From: Collinsella sp. | GTDB taxonomy: Bacteria; Actinomycetota; Coriobacteriia; Coriobacteriales; Coriobacteriaceae | DNA: 45,687 nt | Assembly: GCA_019419525.1 (NCBI GenBank) | Contig: DXZU01000038.1 | Location: 69-45,755, forward strand | Direction: 5' to 3' | Shown here: positions 15,380 through 23,934 of the stretch, one piece after another | Layout of the letters: each line of letters opens with the position of its first letter | How positions within the stretch are numbered: the first letter of the stretch is position 1 | The notes under the pieces: generated by a model | Databases searched by the model: none | What the model saw: the letters and a program-made list of their open reading frames with translations, nothing else | What the model was told of the DNA's origin: nothing | Position numbers and translations under genes: made by a program

Positions 15380-16960
15380 TTAGGCGCCGTAGGGGTTGCG
15401 GTCGCGCTCAATGCGTTGGCGGATGTGGGCGTACTCGATAATCAGTAGCACCAGGAGTAGGACCATGATGGCTAGGTAGCTCACCACAGCGCCCATCAGA
15501 CCCAGCAGCTTAATCAGGATCACCGGCAGCACTACGCTTACGGCGAAGCAGATCAGGTAGATCTTGGTGACGTCGCCGGCGTGGCGCAACACCGTGATGA
15601 TGGCGTAGATAAAGTCGATGGCCGCGGTGACGCCGCCGGCGAGGACCATTAGCAGTGCCAGCGTACGGTAGCGTTCAAAGCTGAGGCCGTACATAAAGCT
15701 CATGAGGGGAATACCGGGACCTGCCATAAATGCGGCGCACACGCTGGTGATGACCACGATCAGTGCCATAACGGCAACAATAATCAGGTCAAAGCGGCGA
15801 CGCTTGCGCGGATTCGTCCAAATGCTCGACAGACGCAGAAGCTGCGGTTTATAGACAAATCCGATGCTCAACAAAATGGCCTGCGCTGGAAAGAACAGGG
15901 CATTAAAGTACAGCTGATACTTGTAGGCCAGCGTGCCTTCCATCACGAACTTGGGCATGCTCTCGATAAGGTTGAACAGGAACAGCGCGCCAAAAAGCGG
16001 GGCGCACTGGATAAACAGGTGACCGACCTCGCGCAGGCTCACGCGGCGCGATTTTTCGGTTTCGAGCAGGGCGAGCGGCGCGGTGACCAGCACGAGCGAG
16101 GCGATGGCGGTGACACCCATGGCCATGGCGGCGATGGGCATGCTGCGCGTGAGGAACAGTGCCACGCTAAAGACCGCGATGACGCCGACGGATCGTAGCG
16201 TTTGGCTCATGCCGGCCAGGTAGAGTTTGTCGGCCTGCTGCAGGCGGCCCTCGTACACGTCGGCAATGCCGTCGATCGCCTTATACAGGTAGACGCCCAG
16301 GCCGATTGTGGCCATCTGCGCGTCATAGCCGCGGGCGCTGCTATACATGAGGCCGCAGCCTAGGGCGAGCGCTCCGCAGATCCAACGATTGAGCTGGTAG
16401 GAGGCGAAGGAGGTTTTTTCGTCGATGTCCGAGACCTGAAAGTTGCGCACGCCGTAGTTGCACGCGATCATGATGAGCGTGCCGGTAACAAAGGCGATGG
16501 AGAACTTGCCGGCCTCCTCGGCGCCCACGAGCTGCGTCGACACAATGGTGAGCAGCGGAAACGCCATGCCCCATACGGCGGTGCCCAGGGTGTTCCAAAG
16601 ATAGTCGCGACTGGTGGCGTGCTCCTCGTATTCCGCTTCCTGCATGGAGAAGCCGCCGCCGTAGACGGCGCCGAGCAGACGGTTCCACCAAGCGTTGACC
16701 ATGCGGCGAACGGGGCCGGGCTCCCGATCGCGTTCGCGCCGGCGACGTGTGGCTTGGCTGCTATCGGGCCCGCCGGCGTTGCGCTGGCTCAGCTCCTGGA
16801 TGCGAGCGAGCTCCTCGGCGGTGTGCGAGGCAGGGAAGAGGCCGTTCTCGATGCGGCCGCCCTGGGCCTTCGCGGCGCCGTCTCTCGATGCAGCGGGGTT
16901 GGAGGTGCCGTTGCGGCGGGCGATGGCGCGGCGAATGCTATCGAGGGGCGTGATGCTCAA
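15380..16960 (-). CDS. Wzx/MATE-like polysaccharide flippase, membrane protein
   Basis: Protein of 526 residues. The first 110 residues are polar, Arg-rich and probably cytoplasmic; after that come about 12-14 hydrophobic segments in the arrangement of oligosaccharide flippases (a start like YLWNTLGTAVWGMAFPLLTI, then paired helices to the end). Such proteins move lipid-linked oligosaccharides across the membrane. The frame starts with TTG at 16960 with AAAGGA about 8 nt upstream; no better start is visible. It is not embedded in a glycan cluster, although a TagO/WecA-type transferase that could begin such lipid-linked chains lies 8 kb away. Substrate unknown; a generic multidrug role is less likely but not excluded. 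Confidence 0.75.
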   Translation of the reverse strand: MSITPLDSIRRAIARRNGTSNPAASRDGAAKAQGGRIENGLFPASHTAEELARIQELSQRNAGGPDSSQATRRRRERDREPGPVRRMVNAWWNRLLGAVYGGGFSMQEAEYEEHATSRDYLWNTLGTAVWGMAFPLLTIVSTQLVGAEEAGKFSIAFVTGTLIMIACNYGVRNFQVSDIDEKTSFASYQLNRWICGALALGCGLMYSSARGYDAQMATIGLGVYLYKAIDGIADVYEGRLQQADKLYLAGMSQTLRSVGVIAVFSVALFLTRSMPIAAMAMGVTAIASLVLVTAPLALLETEKSRRVSLREVGHLFIQCAPLFGALFLFNLIESMPKFVMEGTLAYKYQLYFNALFFPAQAILLSIGFVYKPQLLRLSSIWTNPRKRRRFDLIIVAVMALIVVITSVCAAFMAGPGIPLMSFMYGLSFERYRTLALLMVLAGGVTAAIDFIYAIITVLRHAGDVTKIYLICFAVSVVLPVILIKLLGLMGAVVSYLAIMVLLLVLLIIEYAHIRQRIERDRNPYGA

Positions 16961-17140
16961 AGCGGAGTCCTTTCTATTGCTGCGCTTTAGTATAGACGCG
17001 ACGGTGTTCGCTCGTGTTTTTGAACGGATTGTTCAATAATTTCGGCGGGCGGCTGTAATTTGTCGGTAAACGTGCGGTATCCTGTTGAAGTTTTGTGACA
17101 CCCCCGATGCCGCCCACGCGGTACCAAGGAGCTTCTACCT

Positions 17141-18713
17141 ATGGACGTCGCCGCATTCTTACTGGCTCTTGTGCCGATTATTTGGCTGGTCGTGATGCTG
17201 CTGTGCTTTAAATGGCCAGCTTGGAAGGCCGCTATCGGATCGTTTGTCCTTTCGTGCTTGCTTGCCTTCGCATGGTGGCACCTGCCGGCAGCGCAGATCG
17301 CGACCGCCTCGCTCGAAGGTTTTTTTGATGGCTCTGTGGCCCATCGTCCTGGTGATCATCGCCGCGGTGTTCACGTATAACCTGTGCGTTCGTACGGGCG
17401 CCATGGACGTGATCGGCAGCATGATCACCTCCATCAGCAGCGACCGCCGTCTGCTGGCGCTGCTCGTGGCTTGGTGCTTCGGTGGCTTTATGGAGGGCAT
17501 GGCCGGCTTCGGTACCGCTGTCGCCATTCCCGCCGGCATGCTCGCGGGCCTGGGCTTTGAGGCCGTGCCTGCCGTGCTCATCTGCCTGCTGGCCAACGGC
17601 GTGCCCACGCCCTACGGCTCCATCGGCATCCCCACGGTGTCCGTTGCCGACCTGGTGGGTTTGGATTCCCTTCACCTAGCGACCGTTCAGCTGGTGCAGC
17701 TCGCACCGTTCTTTGTGGTGATGCCGCTATTTATTGTGCTGGTTGCGGGCCGTGTTGCCGATGACCAGGGCAATGCCGCGAGTGTGGGCGAGCGTCTGCA
17801 CGGTGTTGCCGGCGTGGCGTTGCTCTCCGGCGTGTCGTTTGTCGGCGCGGCTCTGGTCGTTGCCATGTTTGTGGGCCCCGAGCTGGCCGTGGTCGTAGGA
17901 TCCATCGTTTCGCTCGCGCTGACAGCTGCGCTTGCCATGCGTGCCGAGAAGTCGGGGCATCTGGACGCACGCTTCCATATGAATATCGAGGCCGGCGAAC
18001 AGCTCACCGTTAAATCGGCGCTTTCGGCCTGGTCGTGCTTCATCCTGATCTTTGTGTTGCTGCTGGGCACGTCTAATCTGGTGCCCGCTGTACATGCTGC
18101 GCTCGCGCCGTTTGCGAGCCATGTGCAGGTGTATTGCGGTGAGAATCCCGGTACGCTTACGTTTTCGTGGATCAATACGCCGGGCGTCTGGATTTTCCTG
18201 GCGGCGTTTGTCGGCGGTGCCATTCAGGGCGCTTCGCCGCGCATGATGGGCGAGGTGCTGGCCGCGACTGTGAAGCAGATGACGCCGACGGTGATCACCA
18301 TGCTTTCGGTGCTGGGCTGCGCCAAGGTGATGGGCTATGCCGGCATGATTTCGTCGATCAGCGCGTTTTGCATTGCGGTCGCCGGCGGTCTGTACCCGAT
18401 TCTGGCTCCGTGGATCGGTGCGGTCGGTGCGTTCGTGACCGGTTCGGGCACGTCTTCGGGCATGCTGTTTGGCCCCATCCAGAGCCAGGCTGCCACCGCG
18501 CTGGGTGTGAGCGACTACTGGATGGTCGCGTTGAATGCCTTGGGCGTCGCCGCCGGTAAGATGATCTCGCCGCAGACCCTCGCCATTGGTCTTGCCGCCG
18601 TGCACGTGCGCGGTAAGGATGCCGAGCTCCTGGGCGCGGTGCTGCCCTACGCTGCCGGCATGCTGGTCCTGATGAGCGCCATAGCCATGCTCGGCCAAGG
18701 CCTGCCACTGTAG
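17141..18713 (+). pseudogene. lctP: L-lactate permease (LctP/LldP family), frameshifted at a T7 run
   Basis: Two overlapping frames together encode one LctP protein of about 523 residues. Residues 1-61 run from the ATG at 17141 (AAGGAGC site) to EGF; the frame then leaves at the run of seven T at 17320-17326 and ends at 17380. The remaining 461 residues continue in the next frame from L-M-A-L-W-P at 17325 onward to 18713, with FGGFMEGMAGFGTAVAIP and GSGTSSGMLFGP, typical of lactate/H+ symporters with 12-14 membrane helices. Six T would restore one frame. It could be a sequencing error, a true mutation, phase variation or slippage. An ATG at 17328 could give a shorter protein lacking the first two helices. 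pckA follows, in line with lactate as a gluconeogenic substrate. Confidence 0.8.
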
Positions 18714-18715
18714 TC

Positions 18716-18851
18716 GGCACTTAGGGACGTTCCTTATGTGCCGTCACTTTGGGAACGTCTCTAAGTGCCGGCATCCGGGGACACTCCTTGAATGTTGCCT
18801 GTTCAAGAGTGTCCCCAATGACTAGTCGTTTAAGAACGTCCCCAATGACTA
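18716..18851. repeat. Cluster of three GGGGAC-type REP-like repeats
   Basis: Three units follow the permease stop. First, an inverted pair GGCACTTAGGGACGTTCC (18716-18733) against 18751-18769. Second, GGGGACACTCCTTGAA (18777-18792) against 18802-18816. Third, 18820-18851, which begins and ends with GACTA and holds AAGAACGTCCCC; this unit is repeated base for base at 38356-38387. The first hairpin may act as the permease terminator. Confidence 0.75.
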
Positions 18852-18991
18852 GGCCGCTTGCCTGCGATTTTTGACCGTTGGGCGGGCTTGCCGCCCTTGC
18901 CGCAAAAACGTTTTTGCATATCGGGTACAACGGGCTTTACGTGAGTAAAGTGCGCGTCGCGTCCACGTGTCGCGTTTTTAAAGGAGGCCCC

Positions 18992-20662
18992 ATGCCTGGT
19001 GTTACCCCTGCAGAAGTTCTGTCCAACTTTGGTATTACGCTCGTTGAAGATCCCGCCGAGAATCAACCCCGTCTGCTGGTGGACCTGCCGGCGGCAGAGC
19101 TTGTCGAGCACGCTATTCGTCGCAAAGAGGGCCGTATGGCTTCTAATGGCGCGCTCGTGATCGAGACGGGGGAGCGCACTGGTCGTTCGCCCAACGATCG
19201 TTTTATCGTTGACACCCCCGATGTTCACGACAAGATCGCCTGGGGTGCGGTCAACCGCCCACTGTCCGTCGAGAGCTATGAGGCCATCAAGGCCGGCATC
19301 GTCGACTATCTCAACGAGCGCGACGTGTTCGTCACCCGCGGCATGGCGGGCGCCGACCGCAACCACACGCGTCGCCTGCTCGTTGCCTGCGAGCGTGCCA
19401 GCCAGGCACTCTTTATTAAGCAGATGCTCGCTCGCCCGCTTGCCCGCGAAATCGCGCGCACCGGCGAACCCGACTTCTGCGTGCTCGCAGCGCCCGGTTA
19501 CCAGTGCGACCCCGCCATCAAGGGCCTCAACTCCAGTGCCGCCGTGGTCATCAACTTCCAGGAGCGCGTGATTTTGGTCGCGGGTACCGGCTACTCCGGC
19601 GAAATCAAAAAGTCCATCTTCAGTGTCATGAACTACCTGCTGCCTGTCGAGGACGACGTGCTGCCCATGCATTGCTCGGCCAGCATGGATCCCGTCACGC
19701 ACGAGACCGCCGTGTTCTTTGGCCTGTCCGGCACCGGCAAGACCACGCTTTCGGCCAATCCCACGCGCCTGCTGATCGGCGACGACGAGCACGGCTGGTC
19801 CGACATGGGCATCTTCAACATCGAGGGTGGCTGCTACGCAAAATGCGAGGGCCTGGACGCCTTCCACGAGCCCGAGATCTTCAACGCCGTCCGTTTTGGC
19901 GCCATTTGCGAAAACGTGGTGCTCGACGAGAACCGCAAGCCCAACTACGACGACATCTCGATCACGCACAACACGCGCGTGGCCTATCCCGTGGAGCACA
20001 TTCCTAACGCGTGGACTAAGGGCATGGGCACCACTCCGAGTGTCGTGCTGTTCCTGACTTGCGACGCTTTTGGCGTGCTGCCGCCCATCTCGCGCCTGAC
20101 GGCCGACGCCGCCATGTACCACTTTGTGACGGGCTTTACGGCTAAGATTCCCGGCACCGAGGTCGGCGTCACCGAGCCCACGCCCACGTTCTCTTCGCTG
20201 TTCGGCGAGCCGTTTATGCCGCTCGACCCCATGGTTTACGCCAAGATGCTTGGCGAGCGCATTGCCGACGGCCGCACGCGCGTGTACCTGGTCAACACCG
20301 GCTGGATCGGCGGCGGCTACGGCGTGGGCCATCGCATCGAGCTTGCCTACACGCGCTCGCTGGTCGCGCGCGCCCTCGACGGCACCATCGAGGACAGCGA
20401 GTTCGTGCACGACGACATCTTTAACGTCGACATTCCCACGACGTGCCACGGCGTGCCCGATGGCATCCTGGTGCCGCGCCAATACTGGCAGAGCACCGCG
20501 CGCTATGACGAGGCCGCGCACAACCTGGCGGTGACGTTCGAGGAGAACTTCGAGAAGAAGTACTCGCACCTGCCCGAGTCCGTCAAAGCCGCCGGCCCGC
20601 ACGCCCAGGTGTCCGCCGAGGCCCGTCATCACGGCCGCGGCCTGCTGGGACTCCGCCACTAG
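18992..20662 (+). CDS. pckA: Phosphoenolpyruvate carboxykinase (ATP)
   Basis: Protein of 556 residues, within the usual range for the ATP type. It interconverts oxaloacetate + ATP with phosphoenolpyruvate + CO2 + ADP; in anaerobic gut bacteria it often runs toward oxaloacetate for succinate formation (family knowledge). The P-loop GLSGTGKTT is at about residues 244-252, the metal/kinase-2 motif IGDDEHGWSD follows at 264, and the substrate Arg is in TGRSPNDRFIVD. I chose the ATG at 18992 because AAAGGAGG lies 5 nt upstream; the frame is open for 38 codons earlier. The gene follows a REP cluster and ends 19 nt before a CCACCACAAAGG palindrome. Confidence 0.95.
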   Translation: MPGVTPAEVLSNFGITLVEDPAENQPRLLVDLPAAELVEHAIRRKEGRMASNGALVIETGERTGRSPNDRFIVDTPDVHDKIAWGAVNRPLSVESYEAIKAGIVDYLNERDVFVTRGMAGADRNHTRRLLVACERASQALFIKQMLARPLAREIARTGEPDFCVLAAPGYQCDPAIKGLNSSAAVVINFQERVILVAGTGYSGEIKKSIFSVMNYLLPVEDDVLPMHCSASMDPVTHETAVFFGLSGTGKTTLSANPTRLLIGDDEHGWSDMGIFNIEGGCYAKCEGLDAFHEPEIFNAVRFGAICENVVLDENRKPNYDDISITHNTRVAYPVEHIPNAWTKGMGTTPSVVLFLTCDAFGVLPPISRLTADAAMYHFVTGFTAKIPGTEVGVTEPTPTFSSLFGEPFMPLDPMVYAKMLGERIADGRTRVYLVNTGWIGGGYGVGHRIELAYTRSLVARALDGTIEDSEFVHDDIFNVDIPTTCHGVPDGILVPRQYWQSTARYDEAAHNLAVTFEENFEKKYSHLPESVKAAGPHAQVSAEARHHGRGLLGLRH

Positions 20663-20681
20663 CTTCGCCGTGAGTCCATAT

Positions 20682-20718
20682 CCACCACAAAGGGGACAGG
20701 CACCTTTGTGGTGGTTTT
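20682..20718 (+). repeat. CCACCACAAAGG palindromic repeat, copy 2 (terminator-like)
   Basis: Perfect 12-bp arms at 20682-20693 and 20703-20714 followed by TTTT; 19 nt after the pckA stop. The spacer reads GGACAGGCA. Confidence 0.85.
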
Positions 20719-20745
20719 GCTCGTGTGGATGACTCGGGTTACAAT
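20717..20745 (+). promoter_or_regulatory. Candidate promoter of the B3/B4-domain gene
   Basis: TTGCTC (20717-20722) and TACAAT (20740-20745) are 17 bp apart. The -35 overlaps the T-tail of repeat copy 2. It predicts a leader of about 140 nt. Confidence 0.45.
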
Positions 20746-20759
20746 ACGCCTGACATATC

Positions 20760-20870
20760 GTCCCCTTCTCCGGATGGGGACAGCGCAAGCGTTCTTGTGA
20801 CGGCACCGTAGGACTTTGAAGGTGGCCGTTGTAAGGGCGCTTTTTGTTTAGGCGCCCTCACTCGGGCGCG
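20760..20870 (+). promoter_or_regulatory. Structured leader with competing hairpins before the B3/B4 gene
   Basis: A hairpin GTCCCC/GGGGAC lies at 20760-20781. Further down, GCGCCC at 20852-20857 can pair either with GGGCGC at 20835-20840 (7 bp including A-T) or with GGGCGC at 20864-20869, just upstream of the ribosome site at 20879-20884. The two pairings exclude each other. No known riboswitch motif was recognised. Confidence 0.4.
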
Positions 20871-20889
20871 CATAATGAAGGGAGAGCGT

Positions 20890-21609
20890 ATGAAGAGCTT
20901 TATTGCCGAGGATTCATTCTGGGAGCTGTTTCCGCAGGCAGCGGTCGGTGTTGTGGTCGTGGAGGGCATGAAGCCCACGGCTCAGATTCCTCAAGAGGAC
21001 GTGGATGCGATTGCGGCGTTGCTCGACCGCGCCAATATCGATGCGGAGCGTCATCTGACCAGCGACACTATCAGCGAGAACGCACCGGTCAAGGCATGGC
21101 GCGAGGCCTATCGTCTGTTCAAGACCAAGAAAGGCGCGCGCTGCTCGATCGAGAACTTGCTCAAACGCGTGCTCAAAGGCAAGCCGGTGGGCCACATTAC
21201 GCCCGCGGTGGATATTTACAACACGGTGTCGCTGACCTACGCGCTGCCCGTGGGAGGCGAGGATCTGCATGCGATCGAGGGAGACCTTCGCTTGAAGGTG
21301 ACCGACGGTGGCGATGCGTTCTTGCCGCTTGGCGAGGAGGCGGACGATCCGACGCTGCCCGGCGAGCTCGCCTACATCGACGATGCGGGCGCTGTGTGCC
21401 GCTGCTGGAACTGGCGCGACGGCGTTCGCACGGCGCTGTCCGATAATTCGGCCGATGCGTTCCTGGCGATTGAGTGCGTGGAGTCCGAGCGGATGGGGGA
21501 TTGCCAGGCTGCGATCGATCGCTTAGCCGAGCTGCTTGAGCGCTATCTGGGAGCGACGGTTGTCATTAAGACGCTTGTGACCCGCGACAATCCTTGCGTG
21601 GAGCTGTAG
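20890..21609 (+). CDS. B3/B4 tRNA-binding-domain protein
   Basis: Protein of 239 residues resembling the free-standing B3/B4 domain that forms the editing region of phenylalanyl-tRNA synthetase beta (COG3382-like). Landmarks are APVKAWREAYR near residue 54, SIENLLKRVLKGK near residue 75 and PAVDIYNTVSLTYALPVGG near residue 97, the last being the most conserved stretch of that family, and a DNSADAFLAIE strand. Free B3/B4 proteins are thought to hydrolyse mischarged tRNA or bind an aminoacyl group; no activity is proven here. The ATG at 20890 has AAGGGAGAG upstream. A long structured leader precedes it and a palindromic repeat follows 29 nt after the stop. Confidence 0.8.
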   Translation: MKSFIAEDSFWELFPQAAVGVVVVEGMKPTAQIPQEDVDAIAALLDRANIDAERHLTSDTISENAPVKAWREAYRLFKTKKGARCSIENLLKRVLKGKPVGHITPAVDIYNTVSLTYALPVGGEDLHAIEGDLRLKVTDGGDAFLPLGEEADDPTLPGELAYIDDAGAVCRCWNWRDGVRTALSDNSADAFLAIECVESERMGDCQAAIDRLAELLERYLGATVVIKTLVTRDNPCVEL

Positions 21610-21638
21610 TGGCGCCTAGAACCTATTGATGCCCCAAA

Positions 21639-21676
21639 CCACCACAAAGGTGCCTGTCCCCTTTGTGGTGGTTTTT
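21639..21676 (+). repeat. CCACCACAAAGG palindromic repeat, copy 3 (terminator-like)
   Basis: Perfect arms at 21639-21650 and 21660-21671 followed by TTTTT. Spacer in the TGCCTGTCC orientation. Confidence 0.85.
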
Positions 21677-21708
21677 ATGTTGATGGGTTAACAAATGGGG
21701 TATTTGGG

Positions 21709-21747
21709 TACGGGTGTCGCCTTATGCGACTAAGATGTTTACCCGTA
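21709..21747. promoter_or_regulatory. Nested inverted repeat upstream of the MarR gene, possible operator
   Basis: TACGGGT (21709-21715) pairs with ACCCGTA (21741-21747), and inside it GTCGC (21716-21720) pairs with GCGAC (21726-21730). It ends 32 nt before the ATG, where MarR autoregulatory sites usually lie. Confidence 0.4.
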
Positions 21748-21779
21748 AGCATTATGCAAGCGAAAGGCGGTCGTCTCCC

Positions 21780-22229
21780 ATGCAGCAGAACGACGAGACA
21801 CGTTTCGAGGACTTTGTCGGACTGATCAGCGGGCTCTACAAGGAGATTCAGCGCATTAAGACATCCGAGGGCGCAAGGCTGGGCCTCAAGGGCTCCGACG
21901 TTATGTGCCTGTACTATCTTGAGCGCAGCAAGGATGGCCTGACTGGCGCTGACCTGGCTCGCATGGCAGGCGTGACCCGCGCCGCCGTCTCGCGTACGCT
22001 GGCGCATCTGGAGGAGGGTGGCTACGTCGAGGTCGATGATTCGGGCGATGCCGCCGTTAAGTATCGTGCTCCGGTGCGCCTGACCGCTCTGGGCGGCGAG
22101 AGCATGAGCGAGGCGGACCGCATCATTCGCGAGGTGCTCGATACCACCGGTAAGGCTATGGGTGTGGAGCAGCGCGAGCAGATGTATGCGTCGCTGCGCA
22201 CGATTCTCAACACCCTGCGCGAGATCTAA
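21780..22229 (+). CDS. MarR family transcriptional regulator
   Basis: Protein of 149 residues. It shows the MarR winged-helix plan: an N-terminal helix for dimerisation, GSDVMCLYYLERSKDGLTGADLA leading into the helix-turn-helix TRAAVSRTLAHLEEGGYV near residues 66-83, a wing with a D-x-x-D-A-A-V-K-Y stretch, and a long C-terminal helix. It would bind a palindromic site as a dimer and respond to a small ligand. I chose the ATG at 21780 with GAAAGG upstream; the frame is open for 22 codons before it. DegV follows 119 nt downstream on the same strand and could be its target, but the link is only positional. Confidence 0.85.
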   Translation: MQQNDETRFEDFVGLISGLYKEIQRIKTSEGARLGLKGSDVMCLYYLERSKDGLTGADLARMAGVTRAAVSRTLAHLEEGGYVEVDDSGDAAVKYRAPVRLTALGGESMSEADRIIREVLDTTGKAMGVEQREQMYASLRTILNTLREI

Positions 22230-22348
22230 GGCCGCCAAGGCATTTGCTTCCAATTAACAACTGCATAGTCCCGTTTGAGTGCGTATGCCGTGCCGGGGCA
22301 TTGCTGTCAAAATTCCCCGCGAGAGGTCCGCGAAAGAAAGGATTCGCT

Positions 22349-23203
22349 ATGTCCATTCGTATTATTACCGATTCCGCGAGCGATATGTCGCCGGCTGAGC
22401 ACCCCGCTCTGCGTGTTCTGCCGCTGTCCGTCACCTTTGGCACCGATGTGTACATGGATGGCGTCGACATCGATCACCAGCGCTTTTACGAGATGCTCGT
22501 GGAGCGCGATGAGCTGCCCAAGACCGGCCAGGTCAACCCGTACGCGTTTTCGCAGGCTATTGCCGAGGCGCGTGATGCCGGCGATGAGGCTGTGATTATT
22601 ACCGTGGGCGCTAAGCTTTCGGGCACCAATCAGAGTGCCCGTACCGCACTTGCCGAGGCGCCGGGCGGCGACGTGTACGTGGTGGATAGCAACAACGTCA
22701 CTCTGGGTGAGCGTGTCCTGGTCGAGTATGCCCTGCGCCTGGTGGACGAGGGCCGTAATGCGGCCCAGATCGCGGCGGCCGTCGAGGCCGTCCGTGACCG
22801 CGTGGTCGTCATCGGCCTGCTCGAGACGCTGGAGTACCTGGTTCGCGGCGGTCGTCTATCTGCTGCGGCCGGCGCCGTGGGCACGCTGCTCAACGTGAAG
22901 CCCGTGGTGGCTGTCGAGGACGGCCTTATCGTGCAGTTGGGCAAGGCGCGCGGTTCCAAGAACGGCCGCAACCTGCTCAACCAAAAGGTCGAAAAGTCAG
23001 GCGGCATCGACTTTTCCATGCCGCTGGCGCTGGGCTATACGGGCCTTTCGGATGCGGTGCTCAAGAAGTATGTCGAGGACAGCGCGGCACTGTGGGCTGG
23101 CCACACCGAGGGCGAGTTGCCCGTTCACACCATCGGCGCCACCATCGGCACCCACGTAGGCCCCGGCGCCGTCGCCGTAGCCTTCTTCCAGCCCGCCAAC
23201 TAA
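22349..23203 (+). CDS. DegV family fatty-acid-binding protein
   Basis: Protein of 284 residues, full length. It has the family's N-terminal IITDSASDM, the SGTNQSA loop near residue 92 that contacts the fatty-acid carboxylate, LEYLVRGGRLS near residue 160 and the C-terminal GTHVGPGAVAVAFF. DegV/FakB proteins bind a fatty acid and present it to the FakA kinase (known for FakB1/B2); no fakA is present in this window. The ATG at 22349 follows GAAAGAAAGGA. The stop lies 15 nt before a palindromic repeat. Confidence 0.9.
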   Translation: MSIRIITDSASDMSPAEHPALRVLPLSVTFGTDVYMDGVDIDHQRFYEMLVERDELPKTGQVNPYAFSQAIAEARDAGDEAVIITVGAKLSGTNQSARTALAEAPGGDVYVVDSNNVTLGERVLVEYALRLVDEGRNAAQIAAAVEAVRDRVVVIGLLETLEYLVRGGRLSAAAGAVGTLLNVKPVVAVEDGLIVQLGKARGSKNGRNLLNQKVEKSGGIDFSMPLALGYTGLSDAVLKKYVEDSAALWAGHTEGELPVHTIGATIGTHVGPGAVAVAFFQPAN

Positions 23204-23218
23204 CCGACCTGCCATAAA

Positions 23219-23254
23219 CCACCACAAAGGGGACAGGCACCTTTGTGGTGGTTT
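23219..23254 (+). repeat. CCACCACAAAGG palindromic repeat, copy 4 (terminator-like)
   Basis: Perfect arms at 23219-23230 and 23240-23251 followed by TTT. Spacer reads GGACAGGCA. It lies 15 nt after the degV stop and about 30 nt before the next start. Confidence 0.85.
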
Positions 23255-23283
23255 ATGCTTTTCCGGGTGGAAGGGAGTGAGCA

Positions 23284-23604
23284 ATGGCGTCTGAGGGCTT
23301 TTTTGAACGGGTGTACGAGGTGGTCGAGCAGATCCCCGAGGGGATGGTCGCCACGTATGGCCAGGTGGCGCTGCTTGCCGGTCGTCCACGAAGTGCGCGG
23401 TACGTGGGGTATGCCCTGCATAGTAATCCGCGCCCCGGCGAGATTCCCTGTCACCGCGTGGTGTTTGCCGACGGGCACATATGCGAGGGCTTCGCTTTTG
23501 GCGGTCCCGATGCTCAACGTGAGCTTTTGCTAGGGGAAGGTGTGGCGTTTAAGGACGACATGCACGTCGACTTGGCCGCCTGTCGCTGGCCTGCCGGGCT
23601 CTAG
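23284..23604 (+). CDS. MGMT-family methylated-DNA-protein cysteine methyltransferase, single-domain
   Basis: Protein of 106 residues corresponding only to the C-terminal DNA-binding and active-site domain of Ada/Ogt proteins (which are about 160-180 residues). The methyl-accepting cysteine is C56 in the intact PCHRV motif, so it is not the alkyltransferase-like (ATL) variant that has Trp instead. Upstream are the helix-turn-helix region TYGQVALLAGRPRSARYVG and the following SNP segment. It would remove O6-alkyl groups from guanine in a suicide reaction. The ATG at 23284 follows GGGAGTGAG. Adjacent to degV but separated by a terminator-like repeat. Confidence 0.85.
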   Translation: MASEGFFERVYEVVEQIPEGMVATYGQVALLAGRPRSARYVGYALHSNPRPGEIPCHRVVFADGHICEGFAFGGPDAQRELLLGEGVAFKDDMHVDLAACRWPAGL

Positions 23605-23624
23605 CGGTTCTGCCGTGGCGAAAA

Positions 23625-23661
23625 CCACCACAAAGGCGCCTGTCCCCTTTGTGGTGGTTTT
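23625..23661 (+). repeat. CCACCACAAAGG palindromic repeat, copy 5 (terminator-like)
   Basis: Perfect arms at 23625-23636 and 23646-23657 followed by TTTT, 20 nt after the MGMT stop. Spacer in the CGCCTGTCC orientation, one base from copies 3, 6 and 7. Confidence 0.85.
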
Positions 23662-23689
23662 ACGCTGTAGGTTTACCAGAGCTAACTTA

Positions 23690-23895
23690 TGGAGAAGGTG
23701 TGGTGGCGTACTTTGCCATCAGAAAGTAAACCACGGTGAACTATATTGGTTTCAGCAACGGAGCAGGCAATAGGCGATGAAAAAGCCTCCCCTGTTGAGT
23801 TTGATTCGCATTCCTCCCCTCTGTGCGATTCAACGGTGTACTTCGGGAACGGGCCCGCTGGCAACTTTCTGTCAGCGGGCCTGTTCCCGTTTGTC
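23690..23895. other. Structured non-coding stretch of unknown nature
   Basis: The gap between MGMT and trpS holds two strong inverted repeats. One pairs CGGGAACGGGCCCGCTG (23844-23860) with CAGCGGGCCTGTTCCCG (23873-23889) with one mismatch. The other pairs GTTGA...ATTCGCA with TGCGATTCAAC around 23793-23833. CCTCCCCT occurs twice. I recognise no RNA family or gene; a non-coding RNA or remnant of a mobile element are both possible. Confidence 0.35.
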
Positions 23896-23934
23896 GGGGG
23901 AGTGAAATAGGCGGAACCGAGCCGGTCGGGCACC

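Noticed and set aside
17141..17380. A separate 79-residue protein
   Set aside because: Its first 61 residues are the normal start of LctP and the tail is out-of-frame readthrough after the T7 run.
20760..20870. T-box or other known riboswitch before the B3/B4 gene
   Set aside because: The T-box GGGTGGNACCGCG sequence is absent (only GGTGGCCG occurs), and no known aptamer pattern was recognised.
23284..23604. Alkyltransferase-like (ATL) protein rather than MGMT
   Set aside because: The catalytic Cys is intact in PCHRV; ATL proteins have Trp there.
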